64,000 nt of DNA from Gnetum montanum (lineage: Eukaryota > Streptophyta > Gnetopsida > Gnetales > Gnetaceae), in NCBI GenBank assembly GCA_015680685.1, contig MNCI01028438.1:59213-123212 (forward strand). Reading direction: 5' to 3'. Under the pieces are notes generated by a model. The model was not told the origin of the DNA and made no database searches. It worked only from the letters and a program-made list of their open reading frames with translations. The translations under genes and the position numbers were made by a program. This document shows positions 32,982 through 43,925 of this stretch, one piece after another. Every line of letters starts with the position of its first letter. Position 1 is the first letter of the stretch.

Positions 32982-33669
32982 CTACTCCTGAAGGTAGTGG
33001 GAAATAATATTAACTAAGCTAAGCTAGGAGGAAAAGGGTAAGAAAGTCTAATCTAGCCTAAGTGCGACGAGCAACCGATTCCTTGATCAACCGTACACAT
33101 CTTGGACCTTGTGCATGACTACCACTGGGATTACCAAGTGCAGATCCTAGGTACGCCACTGGGCTACCAAGTAGTCACACTTAAATGCTCGTAATCAAGT
33201 CCTACTTGTTCCGCATTCTAGGAGTTTAAGGATGAGAGAGAGAAAATAGTAAATAACATTAAATAAATAAACAAATAAATAACAAAGTGAATGCTACAAT
33301 GATGAAGTAATCTCGATCTTTATTTTCGGTCATGTGCGTGTCCAAGTACATCACACTCAAATATAGAATGTTGTACAATTACATTCATCACACTGCGGGC
33401 AAACACTGGAAAAATAATCTAACTCTGGAGGGATCAAACTACCAGAGCTTCGCTACTTCTAACTCCTAATTATCAAACAAGGGAGAGCCGCTTCTTATTT
33501 ATAGACATTGCGGTGGACTGCGATATTGCGTATGCGATATCATAGGGAAGACGCGATATCACGTACGCGATATCGCAGGGGATGCGATATTGCGACCGAC
33601 GTGATATCGTGGCCCATGCGATATTGCGGCTGACATGATATCATGGCCAATGCGATATCACGTCCCATC
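32982..33669 (-). repeat. Element B 5' LTR (truncated by gap)
   Basis: Matches 21,990-22,627. It carries an expanded GATATC palindrome array at 33,518-33,662 with about eight or nine units, and a TATAAATA box at about 33,496-33,503 (minus). The outer end ..CCCATCA is followed by the target duplication TTTAT. Confidence 0.9.
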
Positions 33670-34390
33670 ATTTATCTATTAGCCAACTAAGGCTTGGACA
33701 TGTAAATGTTAAAACCTTAAAAAGGATGCATTAATTCTATCCTAAGATTTCCAAATTTGATAAACATCAAGAATTTGATTGTGAAGTATGCATGATTAGG
33801 AAGATGCATCATCTATCATTTCCAATATCCTATAAAATTAAAATAGTCAAGCTACTTGAAGTTATCTATTTAAATGTTTGTAGCCAATTTATGCAATAAG
33901 GAATAAAAAATGAAAAACATTTTGTCATTTTTGTTGAACATTAGTTGAATGATGTAGCTTTATGATTTGACACATAAGTCATAAATCTTGAAAAAGATAC
34001 ACATTTTAAGACAAGAACTCAAACTAAGAAGAATATAAACATAAAAACTCTAAGGTATGATGGTAGTGGTGAATATTTTTCAAATGAATTTAAAACCTAT
34101 TGTAATGTGAATGATATAAATTAAGATAACATGATAACATATACAGGCCAGTAGAACAACGTTGCAGAATGAAAAAATAGATTTATATAAAAGATGAGTA
34201 GATGCAAGATGAATCATGCAAAAGAGCTAAGATTTCTTTGGATTGAAGCATCTATTCATATTATTGATAAAATTTTAACCATAGCTTTAAATGAGACCCC
34301 TCAAATAAAGAAATGGTGCAATAATGGGAACATGTCAATATCTCATCTTCATCTTTTTGGAAAGACATGTTATGTTGATGTCCCATAAAC
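33670..34390 (+). mobile_element. Copia-type element remnant, right part (integrase)
   Basis: Resumes the frame interrupted at 21,782: ISQLRLGHVNVKTLKRM (GAG-pre-integrase; from TTTATCTATTAGCC), then FDCEVCMIRKMHHLSFP (integrase Cys pair). Later fragments are RPVEQRCRMKK and a DESCKRAK..SLD stretch near 34,150-34,260, and HVNISSSSFWKDMLC near 34,330, equivalent to the copia integrase PQQNGVAERKN and FG..CYV regions. Heavily broken. Confidence 0.6.
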
Positions 34391-34402
34391 ACATCACAGT
34401 AA

Positions 34403-34468
34403 GTGGGGTGGTGGGGTGGTGGGGGGCACGAGGGTGTGGGGGGGGGGGGGGGGGGGGGGGTGGAAGGT
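34403..34468 (+). repeat. G-rich tract with a 23-base G run
   Basis: GTGGGGTGGTGGGGTGGTGGGG followed by GGG runs and an uninterrupted run of 23 G at 34,438-34,460. It is G-quadruplex-prone and a likely site of length error. Confidence 0.85.
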
Positions 34469-35596
34469 GGAAATGAATATAATGAAACTAAAGCACCAAT
34501 CACAATCTAAAATCATGCACTTATGAGCAAATTAATATCTTTACAAAATATGCAACTAAAATGCTTTTTATTATGTCTGGAAACCCTTAGGATCTATTGG
34601 ATAGAAGAAATATACATAGTATGTGTAGCAAACACTTCATCAATAAAGTTAGTAAGTTTCCTCGGTGCTGTTTCAAAATTATAAATTCAAAAGTTTAGAT
34701 CTATCATACATGCATGGTAAAATGAAAGATAGCCCATTAGCAAAATGAAAAACATAATATGTAGTAAGAAAAACAAGGAATGAACACACTGGATTTATAG
34801 TGGTTGAGCTTGGGCCTAATACACTTGTAGGGGTACATCAATCTTGATTATCTTCCCTTAGTTTCCTTTGATCAAATCTTCAAGCTAAGATTACATGCAC
34901 TAGTTTTAAGGTTGTCAATCTTCTAATACAATAAGGATTTTTACAGATGAACCCCATAACTGAGGAAAGAATAGAGTGATGATGGTTTTAGATGTGGAAT
35001 ATAGAGTATTTATCTAAAAAAGATGTAGAAAGATTATGTGTATAGGCTATAAATTGACAAATAACTTTAACTTCTAAGTCAAAAATCACATGTCATCATT
35101 AGACCATATTTTAGCAAACTTCTTCAATTAATGAAATGGTATACAAATATCTAAAATTAAAATAATTATCTTGGTGCCTTTGTTCTATCAACATGGACTA
35201 ACTAGTTATTACAAAATAAATTTAAGAAGAAAAAAGAAAATAAGAAAGAGAGTGAGGGACTTTCAAAGAACACTCTTAGAGCACATTCTAAAAGTCAATG
35301 TTTAGGTAATGATCATTTGAGATCTCTTGAAAACATAATAATGTATTTCCACTTCCATTTCTAAATTGAACCAATCTAAGGCTACTAAATTGGTTACATT
35401 TTTAAACAAGTATTATGCAATAAAAAGATTGGTAGTTTAAGTCATATAGGCAAAAGTTTGCTAGTTTGAGACCTAAGTATTCTACTTAAATTCTACTAAA
35501 GTACAGTATAGTGTACACATAGTCATAAAGTTAGTCACTAAATTGATCTTATCATCTCATTCACATCACACTTGAAGTACATTTGTATTCTACTTA
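34469..35596. other. No gene seen
   Basis: AT-rich DNA without a coding signal. It may be further copia remnant, but I found no RT motif. Confidence 0.4.
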
Positions 35597-35775
35597 AAGA
35601 AAAGGGTCATCACTTGGAGGTTCAATTCTCATCTTGTAAAGGTTAAGTCTTCAGGAGGGTTAGTGGATGAGTCAAAGTCTAAACTCTTTTCGAGTAGTTA
35701 CACCTAGGCTCAAACTCAAGTCTTACGAGTAAGAAATAAGTACCTTACCATCACTTCAAATAATAGCCCTTATCT
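35597..35775 (-). repeat. SINE-like repeat, family 2, copy 1
   Basis: On the minus strand it reads TTGAAGTGATGGTAAGGTAC, ..TGAGTTTGAGCCTAG.. (B-box-like), then a tail ending CAAGATGAGAATTGAACCTC. The same order recurs at 39,295 and 40,862. Probably tRNA-derived. Confidence 0.6.
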
Positions 35776-35929
35776 TTGTATTATGCCAAGATCTACCATA
35801 ACATAAGGTGCATATAATTATAAAGGTTTGAATCAAACACCCCAACCATCATTTAGTGGTGATTGAGTGACATTAACCTTTTAAATTTTTGGCTAGCTTG
35901 ATGTATAATTTTTGATGTGCCCCACATGG

Positions 35930-37990
35930 CACGTGTGAAGTTAAACAAAAACATAAGAGTTTAAAAACATAACGTTAGGAAGAAATGGGGTAAAAAATGA
36001 GGTCAGCTTTTGGCTTGTATTATCATGTTAAAAAGGAGAATAGTGTATCCCCTGTTTCACTGTGTAGAATTATTAAATTCCGGCAAAGGACAAAGACAGT
36101 ATCGGCTAGAAACAGAAATTTTTACTTGTTAGATTACTCAATCACCTTTCTATAGTAATCGTTCTTTAAGTTGAGAGTGCGACCGCTTGAAAAGAAAAGG
36201 AAAATGATTGAGAGTTTTTAATGGCATTCTTTCTGCAGAGTGCTATAAATTTTTAAAAGGAAAGAACAGTTTAAAAATAAAAATAAAACCAAACAACTCA
36301 AGTTGATAAATAAAACCAAGAATCTGTTTGTTAGATCTTATTGCTTGCACTGGACAGGCATCATCTTTGTTAATGGGTAGACAGTGGGAAAGTGGTCTTG
36401 CACTTATAAATCATATCCGTATGTAGACCTACAACTCATATAAGTAAAATATCATCCATAGTTCCACGTCAAACAAAATCTTACATACCTAAAAATAAAT
36501 AACTGAATCAAGTTGCCGCATCGTATATGTCAGCTCCAGTATTAGCCAGGCCTGACTTTTTTGACTCTGATCCAGGCTACCTGAACACTCTGTATCATGC
36601 AGATTCATGCTCTGAATTCAAGTACCAAACTAACAAACCTCTTCACTTCACACACGGTATGCTATGTATGAAATAAAAGAAACAACTGGATTTGCAGAGA
36701 CCAGAGCTTTTAAAGAAATCCTTGCTTTTGATTGCGAAGAGGCAATGTCAGAGTCAAATCTGTGGCAGAGGCCTGGCCGGCATGTCTTCATTATCTGCAT
36801 TATCATTGGCTTCTTCTGCTTGGTTTCTCTATGCTGCACCATTCTTGATACCGAACCTCTTCACTTCACTCTCCACTAAAGAACCGATAAAACCCACTAT
36901 CAAAAGCACTGCACCAATTATCCTGTTTCACAGATTAAGCTATCTGTCGAAGTTAGTCACAGATTTCTTGGCACAGTTCCTGCAACCATAAGCCAATATG
37001 CGAGTCCCAACAAATGGGGAAAATATGGGTAATTTAAGGATATGAATTTTGGGATTTTTAAGCATCAATCTTCGTAGGAGGCAATTTAGTTTTGGGTAAT
37101 CGTAAGTGGCCTTGTTAACATCGGAAAGTAAGTTTGAGGATTTAGGTATTAACTAATCGGCATTAGGATAATGGATTCGAAGAAACTGAAGGAGGATCCT
37201 TTTTATTTTATTTTATGAAGACAGATTTGATCAAGCTAGATGGTTGTGGGTATCCATATGCTCCAGTGTAGAAATTCTGGTCAAGCACAAGTGCTGTTGC
37301 CATGATAGCAACCAACAAGCTCTGAAGTCTGAACGAGCTGGTAAACGGCTACCAAGACTGGGCCATCCCTGTCAATGCACCAGATCTGCACAGAGAAGGC
37401 AATTCCTGAAGCCACTATTTGCCTGAATCAATAATGAAAAAGACACAAAGAACAAAGAAATCTAATGAGTACTATGATGGAAAAAGAGGAGTAGTAGAGT
37501 ACAGTCCATCAAGGAAAGCATCATGGGTGCTGTTGTTTACCAAGAAAAACCAAACAATTTTTCAATGCAATGAATGAAAACGAAGTAAAGTGAAAAAAGG
37601 ATTTATAGTCCCAGAGGGCGGTGAAGATTTCTCTTGCAGAGTGCATTTGCCAGCGGCTGAGACTTGTCCCAGTAAGGCAGGAACTGAATGAATGATGGTG
37701 AACATGTTGAGCATTTGTGGACTGGAATGTTACTGTTTCCTTCATCACAATCATGAATGTTTGCAAACAAACCATAATCATGATCAAACATTGGTCATCA
37801 ATGTTCACTGTTCACTCTTCATTGCAAACGTCACTTTGGCATCACTTGGTTTTGTTGAGTTCCTCTTGTTGGATCCTTAGATGGGCATGCATTTCAAATT
37901 CCCTTCCAATGAGGTAGGTACAAACGGGTATGGACTAGGGGGCACTTGTCAGGAAACGACCCTGAAGCAAAACATGGAACCGTTGTAATG
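35930..37990 (-). repeat. Segmental duplication of the WAT1 3' half
   Basis: Matches 55,110-57,220 in order and orientation, including non-coding flanks: GCACGTGTGAAGTTA at 35,930 and 55,118; TATCCGTATGT near 36,415 and 55,547; CCCTTCCAATGAGGTAGG near 37,900 and 57,133. It is therefore a genomic rather than a retro copy. Confidence 0.8.
36690..37700 (-). pseudogene. Partial WAT1 pseudogene (exons 5-7 equivalents)
   Basis: Three blocks match WAT1 exons 7 (about 36,690-36,922), 6 (about 37,270-37,424) and 5 (about 37,606-37,695). Introns are retained between them. Exon 7 starts IIGAVLLIVGF but stops after IKNGAA, before the normal tail. Exon 6 starts IVASGIAFSVQIWCIDR but frame-shifts after AVYQLVQT, and its donor GT is mutated (GCATATGG instead of GCGTATGG). 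Exon 5 has lost its start and shifts frame around SQPLANAL. Exons 1-4 are absent from the duplicated block. It cannot encode a ten-helix transporter. Confidence 0.85.
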
Positions 37991-38334
37991 ATAAATATCA
38001 AAGGCGTTTCTTGGCACCCTCTGCACTTGCTATACATTTAGGTTAGGAGTATGTCCCAGACAAATTTAACCTTACTTTACCTTCACTCCACTTGTGAATA
38101 ATGAGGTGAATAATGAGGTGAATAATGAGGTGTTACGCTTAGCGGTAAGATTTTTAATTTAGAATATTCAAGTTATGACTTTTTATAACAAATAATAAGA
38201 TATCAACCAAGTAATAAAACTCTTGAATTAGAATCTTCAAGTTATGGGATTAATTTTAGTGGGTACTTTTTTAACTCAAGGGTAAATGCATAGGTAATTA
38301 CATAGATGAATTAGATTTCAAACTTAACAAAAAC

Positions 38335-38515
38335 AATGTGTTAGCCTAGTGGTAAGGGTCTTAGCCTGGTAACCCTATGTCATAGATTCAATTCTACTTA
38401 GTCGCATTAAGTTATACATCTAAAAAAAAATCTATAAAAGGAATTATGAAATTGGTACACTGGATCCAAGGGGTCTTAGTGAACATAATTAAAAACTTCA
38501 ATTTTGGCTTCATTA
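38335..38515 (+). repeat. SINE-like repeat, family 1, copy 1
   Basis: GTGTTAGCCTAGTGGTAAGG (A-box-like TAGCNNAGTGG) followed by GTCATAGATTCAATTC (B-box-like), an A-run, and GGGGTCTTAGTG. The same order is found inverted at 53,095-53,290. Likely tRNA-derived. Confidence 0.65.
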
Positions 38516-39072
38516 TTTACGAAACTATGGCTACAACAATGAGGAATTGAAAATATTGATGCAATAATGAATTTAAACAAGCTTGGAAGAGAGTTCTAGA
38601 TAGATGGCAAAATGTAGCACAAAACTAAAATAAGGCTTTAAATTTATTAGAAAAACATTAGATGTAATATACATGATTATGTAAAATATCTACATGTATA
38701 TATTCCTTTGTCCATGTGAATAATAATTAGAAAAGTAAGAATGGGATCACATCCTTGCCAAGTTGAAATAACAAGATAGAAAAATATGCAATATGAGGAT
38801 AGAAGATGTTGATCATGCCTACTACAAGTGGTAGAAGATGTGTAACATATATTATTAGAATGATGTGTAACATATTTCTTTAGAAGAAAATGACAAATCT
38901 TAAGTCCAACTTTGTATGAGTTATTCAAGCTAGTTTTATAATGCTGGTTCTATATCATTATTCTAGAGTCTATGCTTAGAATGTGGACTAAAGAAAATAA
39001 GATATGTGTAATTTCCCAAGGATATCGGTGGCAACATTCACTTTAAAATATCTTATTGATACAACAAAATGT

Positions 39073-39175
39073 TTAAGGCTTATGATTTTATTATTTGAAG
39101 AAAGTTATTTAAGGCTTATGATTTTATTTGTAGAATTATCTAAGGCTTATGATTTTATTATTTGAAGAAAGTTAT
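39073..39175 (+). repeat. Three tandem copies of a 37-base AT-rich unit
   Basis: AAGGCTTATGATTTTATTAT and a TTGAAGAAAGTTAT second half occur three times, the middle one altered. Confidence 0.75.
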
Positions 39176-39960
39176 GGAGGCACTTAAAAAACTTAGGAGT
39201 TTCCAACACATTGTTATCTCCATAGAAAAAGTATGAATTCAACTTACAAATGGACAAAAAATAATTTCATTTAATAGTTTTATTGATGTAAAAGAAACTA
39301 CTACTTAGAGTGATTGTATGGCTCTTGTTCCTCAAGTCATAAGACCTTGCTTATTCACTAACCATCCCATGACTCTACCTTGGCAAGATGAGCATTGAGC
39401 CTTTTGGGTGATGATCTTTACTTTTTAATTGAAACAAAACAAAGATGTCCTCTTTCTCCTACTTTGTTTAGGCTTTTTTTCAGTTAACTTGAAGAGTGAA
39501 TATGCAAAATACTAACTCAATCTATAACTACAATTGAAAGTAGTCTTGTTAAACTGTTACTTTATAAACAATGTTATATTAATTTCAAACTCAATGGAAA
39601 GGCTACAATAAGTACATAATACTCTTGATGGCTTTTATTAGCTTTCAAGAATGAAAGTGAATGTATAAAAAACTAAAATCATTGGTACATGTAATAAGAC
39701 ATACAATTTTAATAAAAGAAATGTGGTCAGGAGGTAGACATAACCTCCTCTTATAAATATGTTGGTCTAGAATACTCCAATTACAAATAAGATCGGCTCA
39801 AAGAGTTGTAAGTACTACGTAGGCCTTATTTTCCTTAAAAAGAAAATATAAGGAATCTATTCTAGCTTCAAATATCTAAAAGTACTCTATTGCATCATTG
39901 TCCAACCAACTATTCTTTATGTGTGTTATATGAGATTCTTGTGACACCCTCTTCCCAAAT
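39176..39960 (+). mobile_element. LINE (L1-type) reverse transcriptase remnant, interrupted by a SINE
   Basis: Plus-strand fragments read TNGQKIISFNSFIDVK, then after the SINE KQRCPLSPTLF (standard QGCPLSPTLF), FINNVILISNSMERLQ (equivalent of YADDI.LIS), MKVNV.KTKIIGT, KYVGLEYSNYK and QPTILYVCYM. This is the order of plant L1 ORF2 palm and thumb regions. The YADD equivalent reads FINN, and stops are present. Confidence 0.6.
39295..39425 (+). repeat. SINE-like repeat, family 2, copy 2 (inside the LINE)
   Basis: CTACTACTTAGAGTGATTGTATGG ..CTCAAGTCATAAG.. and the tail GCAAGATGAGCATTGAGCCT match the copy at 40,862. It splits the LINE frame between SFIDVK and KQRCPLSP. Confidence 0.55.
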
Positions 39961-40861
39961 GTCATGACAAACATCAAATATGCACTATATTCAACATTAT
40001 GGATAGTGAACACAAAAATAAAAATTAAAAAGATGAAAAAAGAACTTTATTAATAAAGAAATTGTTAAATGGATGAATGTAGTTGGGTCATTCTCTGAGG
40101 GTTCTTAGAGTTATCTTTCTTTGGCATCTAGCTTTTAGAGATAATCTAGCACTACCATCATGGTTAGGGTTAGACCTAGCTAGAAGGGGTGATCAAATTC
40201 CGTCATGTCCCACTTCACTCAGCTCTATTATTTGCCTTTTCTCAGCTCTACAACTCCATGCCTACATGACCTCTAAGTCACTAGTATAAATACCTTAGGT
40301 GAAATCCTCAAAGGTTTCCTTAAGAGACATGTGCATAGTTATAATGTGCTCTTATATTAGGAAGCTTTTTACAATAATTACAGCTCTTGGTCATGAAACA
40401 ATCCATCTAGGAATGAGGACATAACAATACTAGTCTAGCAAATATATATTAGGAACAAATAAAGTAATTTTAGAAGCTTTGCTTGCTTGACAAACAAAAA
40501 GTAAAGAGACAAACATAGTATGATATTATACTTCTTGAAATAGAGATAATGATCTAACTAACTGCTAAAATAATTATGTAACTAATAAAAATTATCATTT
40601 GGAAGATAAAGAAGATAAGAAATCATGGTGCAATAAAATTTCTTACTAATTATATTGCTAATTAAATAAAAATAAATATAAGAAAATAGAAACTAATGTG
40701 ATTGCTAAAAAGTAAATGCTAAAAAATCTAATAAAAATTCTTATTTTAAAAGTATACAAGAAGATGATCCCAATGACACTTATTTCACCCCACATACACA
40801 TCTAGAAATAAATTTATTAATGTTTGAATTTTATTAATAAAATGATATATTTAACATTAAG
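39961..40861. other. No gene seen
   Basis: AT-rich sequence. The 40,083-40,289 open frame has no recognised motif. Confidence 0.4.
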
Positions 40862-41030
40862 GGACCACCACTTAAAGTGATGGTAAGGTGCTTATTTCTC
40901 AAGTCATAAGAGTTGGGTTCAAGCCTATGTAGAGCCACTCAAAAAAGGTTAGGCTTTTGCTCATCTACTGCCCTCCCAAGACCCCACTTTGGTGGGATAA
41001 GCATTGAGCCTCTAGAGGATGATACTTTTA
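40862..41030 (+). repeat. SINE-like repeat, family 2, copy 3
   Basis: CCACTTAAAGTGATGGTAAGG, a B-box-like GGGTTCAAGCC at about 40,916, and the tail GGGATAAGCATTGAGCCTC. Best-preserved of the three copies. Confidence 0.65.
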
Positions 41031-43002
41031 TATTTAATATTAAAGTAATAATATAATATTAAATTTCCCTCATATGTATAATGGACACTAAAATAAAAAA
41101 TGATCTTTATAATGTTCCATATAAGATTGCAAAGGCATAAATTTCATTACTATAATATTTTATTATTTATTTACAAATATCTAGTTTTTTATATTTTTTA
41201 TTTTATAAAAGTACAAAATATACAAAAATTATTTCCAAGGTGTAGAGAGTCCATTTGTTATAGAATCACCTTCCATTTCATATCTTTTTTCTAACCTTTC
41301 CCTAATTACTTTTTACTCTCTACATAAAATGTAGGAAAATTTCATAAAGTTTAATATTTTTTGGAGGAGTTGAAACTTAGGAAGAAGAAAATTATAAAAT
41401 TTTTGATTTATTTGATTTTAGTTGTTAGAGATGGGTTGCTGAAGTTGAAATAGCTGATACATTGAAATGAAAAACTTAAATATTGAAATTATAAATTGAA
41501 ATATTGAAATATGATTTGAAATAGGTTGAAACCCCCACTTAAAACAACCATGAGATGCTAACAAAAGCAATCATGAGAGAGATGAACAGCAAAGAAGTTG
41601 AGGCAAAACACACAAATTGCCTCTTGAGGAGGTGCTACCAAAGCACTCTTTACTTTACTCCACATACAAAGGAGGAGTTCCTTATCTTATCTCAATTTGG
41701 TTATGGATGGAGGGTGATGCTTAGAGGCATACGCTAGCTCTCTTTACTCTATTTAGTCTCTTTACTATTCTTCTCATAATCAACTTGAGACAAAAGGATA
41801 ACAATAACAAGGAGATGAGCAACACAAAAAAGAGGATGGATGAAGGTGGATCTACAACAATAAAATGATAGTTTGGAGGTGGATGTGCTTAAGAGCACTC
41901 TCCACCTCTTGGGAAGTTTCCACCTCTCTCTCTTCTTTTTCTTTCTCACTCTTCAATTCAATGTAAAATTCATAGCCACACAGCTCCTTACATAGCTTTG
42001 GAGAGTGGTTATAATAACCTTGGTTAGGACTTCTTGACACCTAACCATCAATTATGGAACATGGGTGTGCACATAATTTTCAACATAATTTTAAAATAAA
42101 ATCCTTAACCAATAACCAAGGCATATAACTTGTGGATATAAACACAAGATCAGAAGAGAATTAAAATGCTTTGTCAACTTTAAATGATCTTCATCTTTGC
42201 AGCGTGAAGCTATAAGCATAGTAAGTGTTAGATTTGATAAATGAGAAAGGCCATAAGGAGGATTGTCTTGTATTTTCAAAAAAAAGGAAGAAAAAAAAAG
42301 AGGCTTCAAAAGCTGATTAAGTTGGACAAGATTAATGAGTATAAACGATATATTTGTTGAAGATGCCCTATATTTCTTGCTTTTTGTTACTTCAACCCAT
42401 AGGATGTAACATATTATTCAAAGATAGGTTTATGAAAAAAAAAAAAACACACACACACACACACCCACCCTTTTCAATATCTAGGATGAGATATAGTAGA
42501 ATTTAAATAAAAGGTAAAGTTTATATATGTGCTAACTTTAATGCAAGGATTGGTTCTAAGAAAATCAATATTTTAAAGTGGCAAAATAATCAAGGATAAC
42601 CAAATATACAATATTATGGTCAAATTAGTAAATTAATAAAATCTTCATATCATTTTCTATAATTTTTCATTAAAGAAATGCATTCAAACTATAAGTAATG
42701 CTGGAAAACAAGAAGATGTATTACAACTATAGATGCAACTATAAATAGTGGTGATGTAGAATATGTGTCATCAATTTCTCTTTTTCTTTCATATGTTGAT
42801 ATTTTGCTATAGGTTTTTATTATTACCTCAAATTGCTATTTTAATTTCAAGCATAAATGTTGGAAGTGATTTTAATGTCATTAGGGTAAGGTCCATCCTC
42901 TCAACTAGTAATTAAATTTCCTCTCATTAATTTTTCAAAAATATCAATTATAAGGTTCTAAAATTGAGAAGACATCCTTATAATTGGAAAGGTTTTCCTT
43001 TC
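41031..43002. other. No gene seen; microsatellites
   Basis: AT-rich with A-run plus (AC)n at about 42,435-42,464 and a short-unit TTGAAAT repeat near 41,455-41,525. No open frame here carries a recognisable motif. Confidence 0.45.
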
Positions 43003-43810
43003 TGATGAGCTGTGATATCACGTACGTGATATCGCATCCACCACATGATATCGCATACGCAATATCACATCCTACCTCATCTTCTATAAATAAGAGGCGG
43101 CACCCTTTGTTCAAGTAGTTAGACTTAGACCCTTAGCCAAACTCTTGTAGTTCTACCATTCTAGAGTTAGAATATTTTCTGTGTGCCCGTAATAGGAGTC
43201 ATAGAGTGAACGGATCTTTATTTGAGCAATTTGTACCTGAGCACACATTTGTGTACAGCAATAAAGATAAACTTTATGATAAACCTTGCAGCATACAGAT
43301 TAAGCTAATTAGTAATTAATTATTGTTGAATGTTTAAGGCTTTCCTAGTTAATTAATCCCTCTCTCAACCTTCAATCCTCTTAGTACACTTAGTATGACC
43401 ACTTCAAGCATGCGTGTAGTGCTTGGTAACCCAGTAACGATTAGCGTTTGGTAATCCCAGCAGCGTTGCACTAGTTCAAGATGTGTACGATAAGTAGGAA
43501 TGGATACTGGTGTTAGGAACAATTAGAACTTAGCTAATGAATAGTTAATGCAAGCTAGTCACTTAGTTCTCTTTCCCTTCCCCTTATTAGCATAAAACAT
43601 CAAAAAGATAAAAGTTATAAAAATCATAAACCTCAAGCTTACTTAACCATACAACTGTGACAATACAAGTAAGTTTGGGAAGACAACGATTGATTAGCCC
43701 TGAGTGTTCCATTAAGGCGCGTAAGTAGTTAGTCCTTGGAGTTCAACCGGATTGTGTGTGAAATGATCGTATTCGTATGGTTGAGTGTAGGGGTACCTCG
43801 CCACTCATCA
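43003..43810 (+). repeat. Element D 5' LTR
   Basis: Starts TGATGAG, ends CTCATCA. Four GATATC-type palindromes lie at about 43,013-43,070, then TATAAATA at 43,085-43,092. It is about 95% identical to the 3' LTR by eye outside U3. Confidence 0.93.
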
Positions 43811-43811
43811 T

Positions 43812-43829
43812 TGGCACCGTTGTTGGGGA
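43812..43829 (+). other. Element D primer binding site (tRNA-Asp-like)
   Basis: TGGCACCGTTGTTGGGGA, one base after the LTR. It differs from the complement of the tRNA-Asp 3' end at three positions, all transitions. Confidence 0.8.
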
Positions 43830-43925
43830 CTTAGTTGTTTGTGCGCTGCGTAGAACACAGGAAATTATCCATATTTTTGGAATGTTAGAATGAACCCTTA
43901 GGGTTAATCAAAGAAAGATAAGACA

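Larger units (their letters stand above)
21783..33669 (-). mobile_element. Element B: pol-less Athila-like element with gag, ORF-X and a lectin-bearing insertion
   Basis: LTRs lie at 21,783-22,627 and 32,982-33,669 (the latter truncated by the assembly gap). The target duplication TTTAT is at 21,778-21,782 and 33,670-33,674, so both outer ends are intact. Read on the minus strand: 5' LTR, gag (to about 30,950), then directly the post-integrase type sequence with no protease, RT, RNase H or integrase, a foreign block (about 27,060-30,650), internal promoter, ORF-X, polypurine tract, 3' LTR. Gag-only elements (TR-GAG type) are known in plants and move with pol supplied by relatives; related pol exists in A and D. 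Confidence 0.85.
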
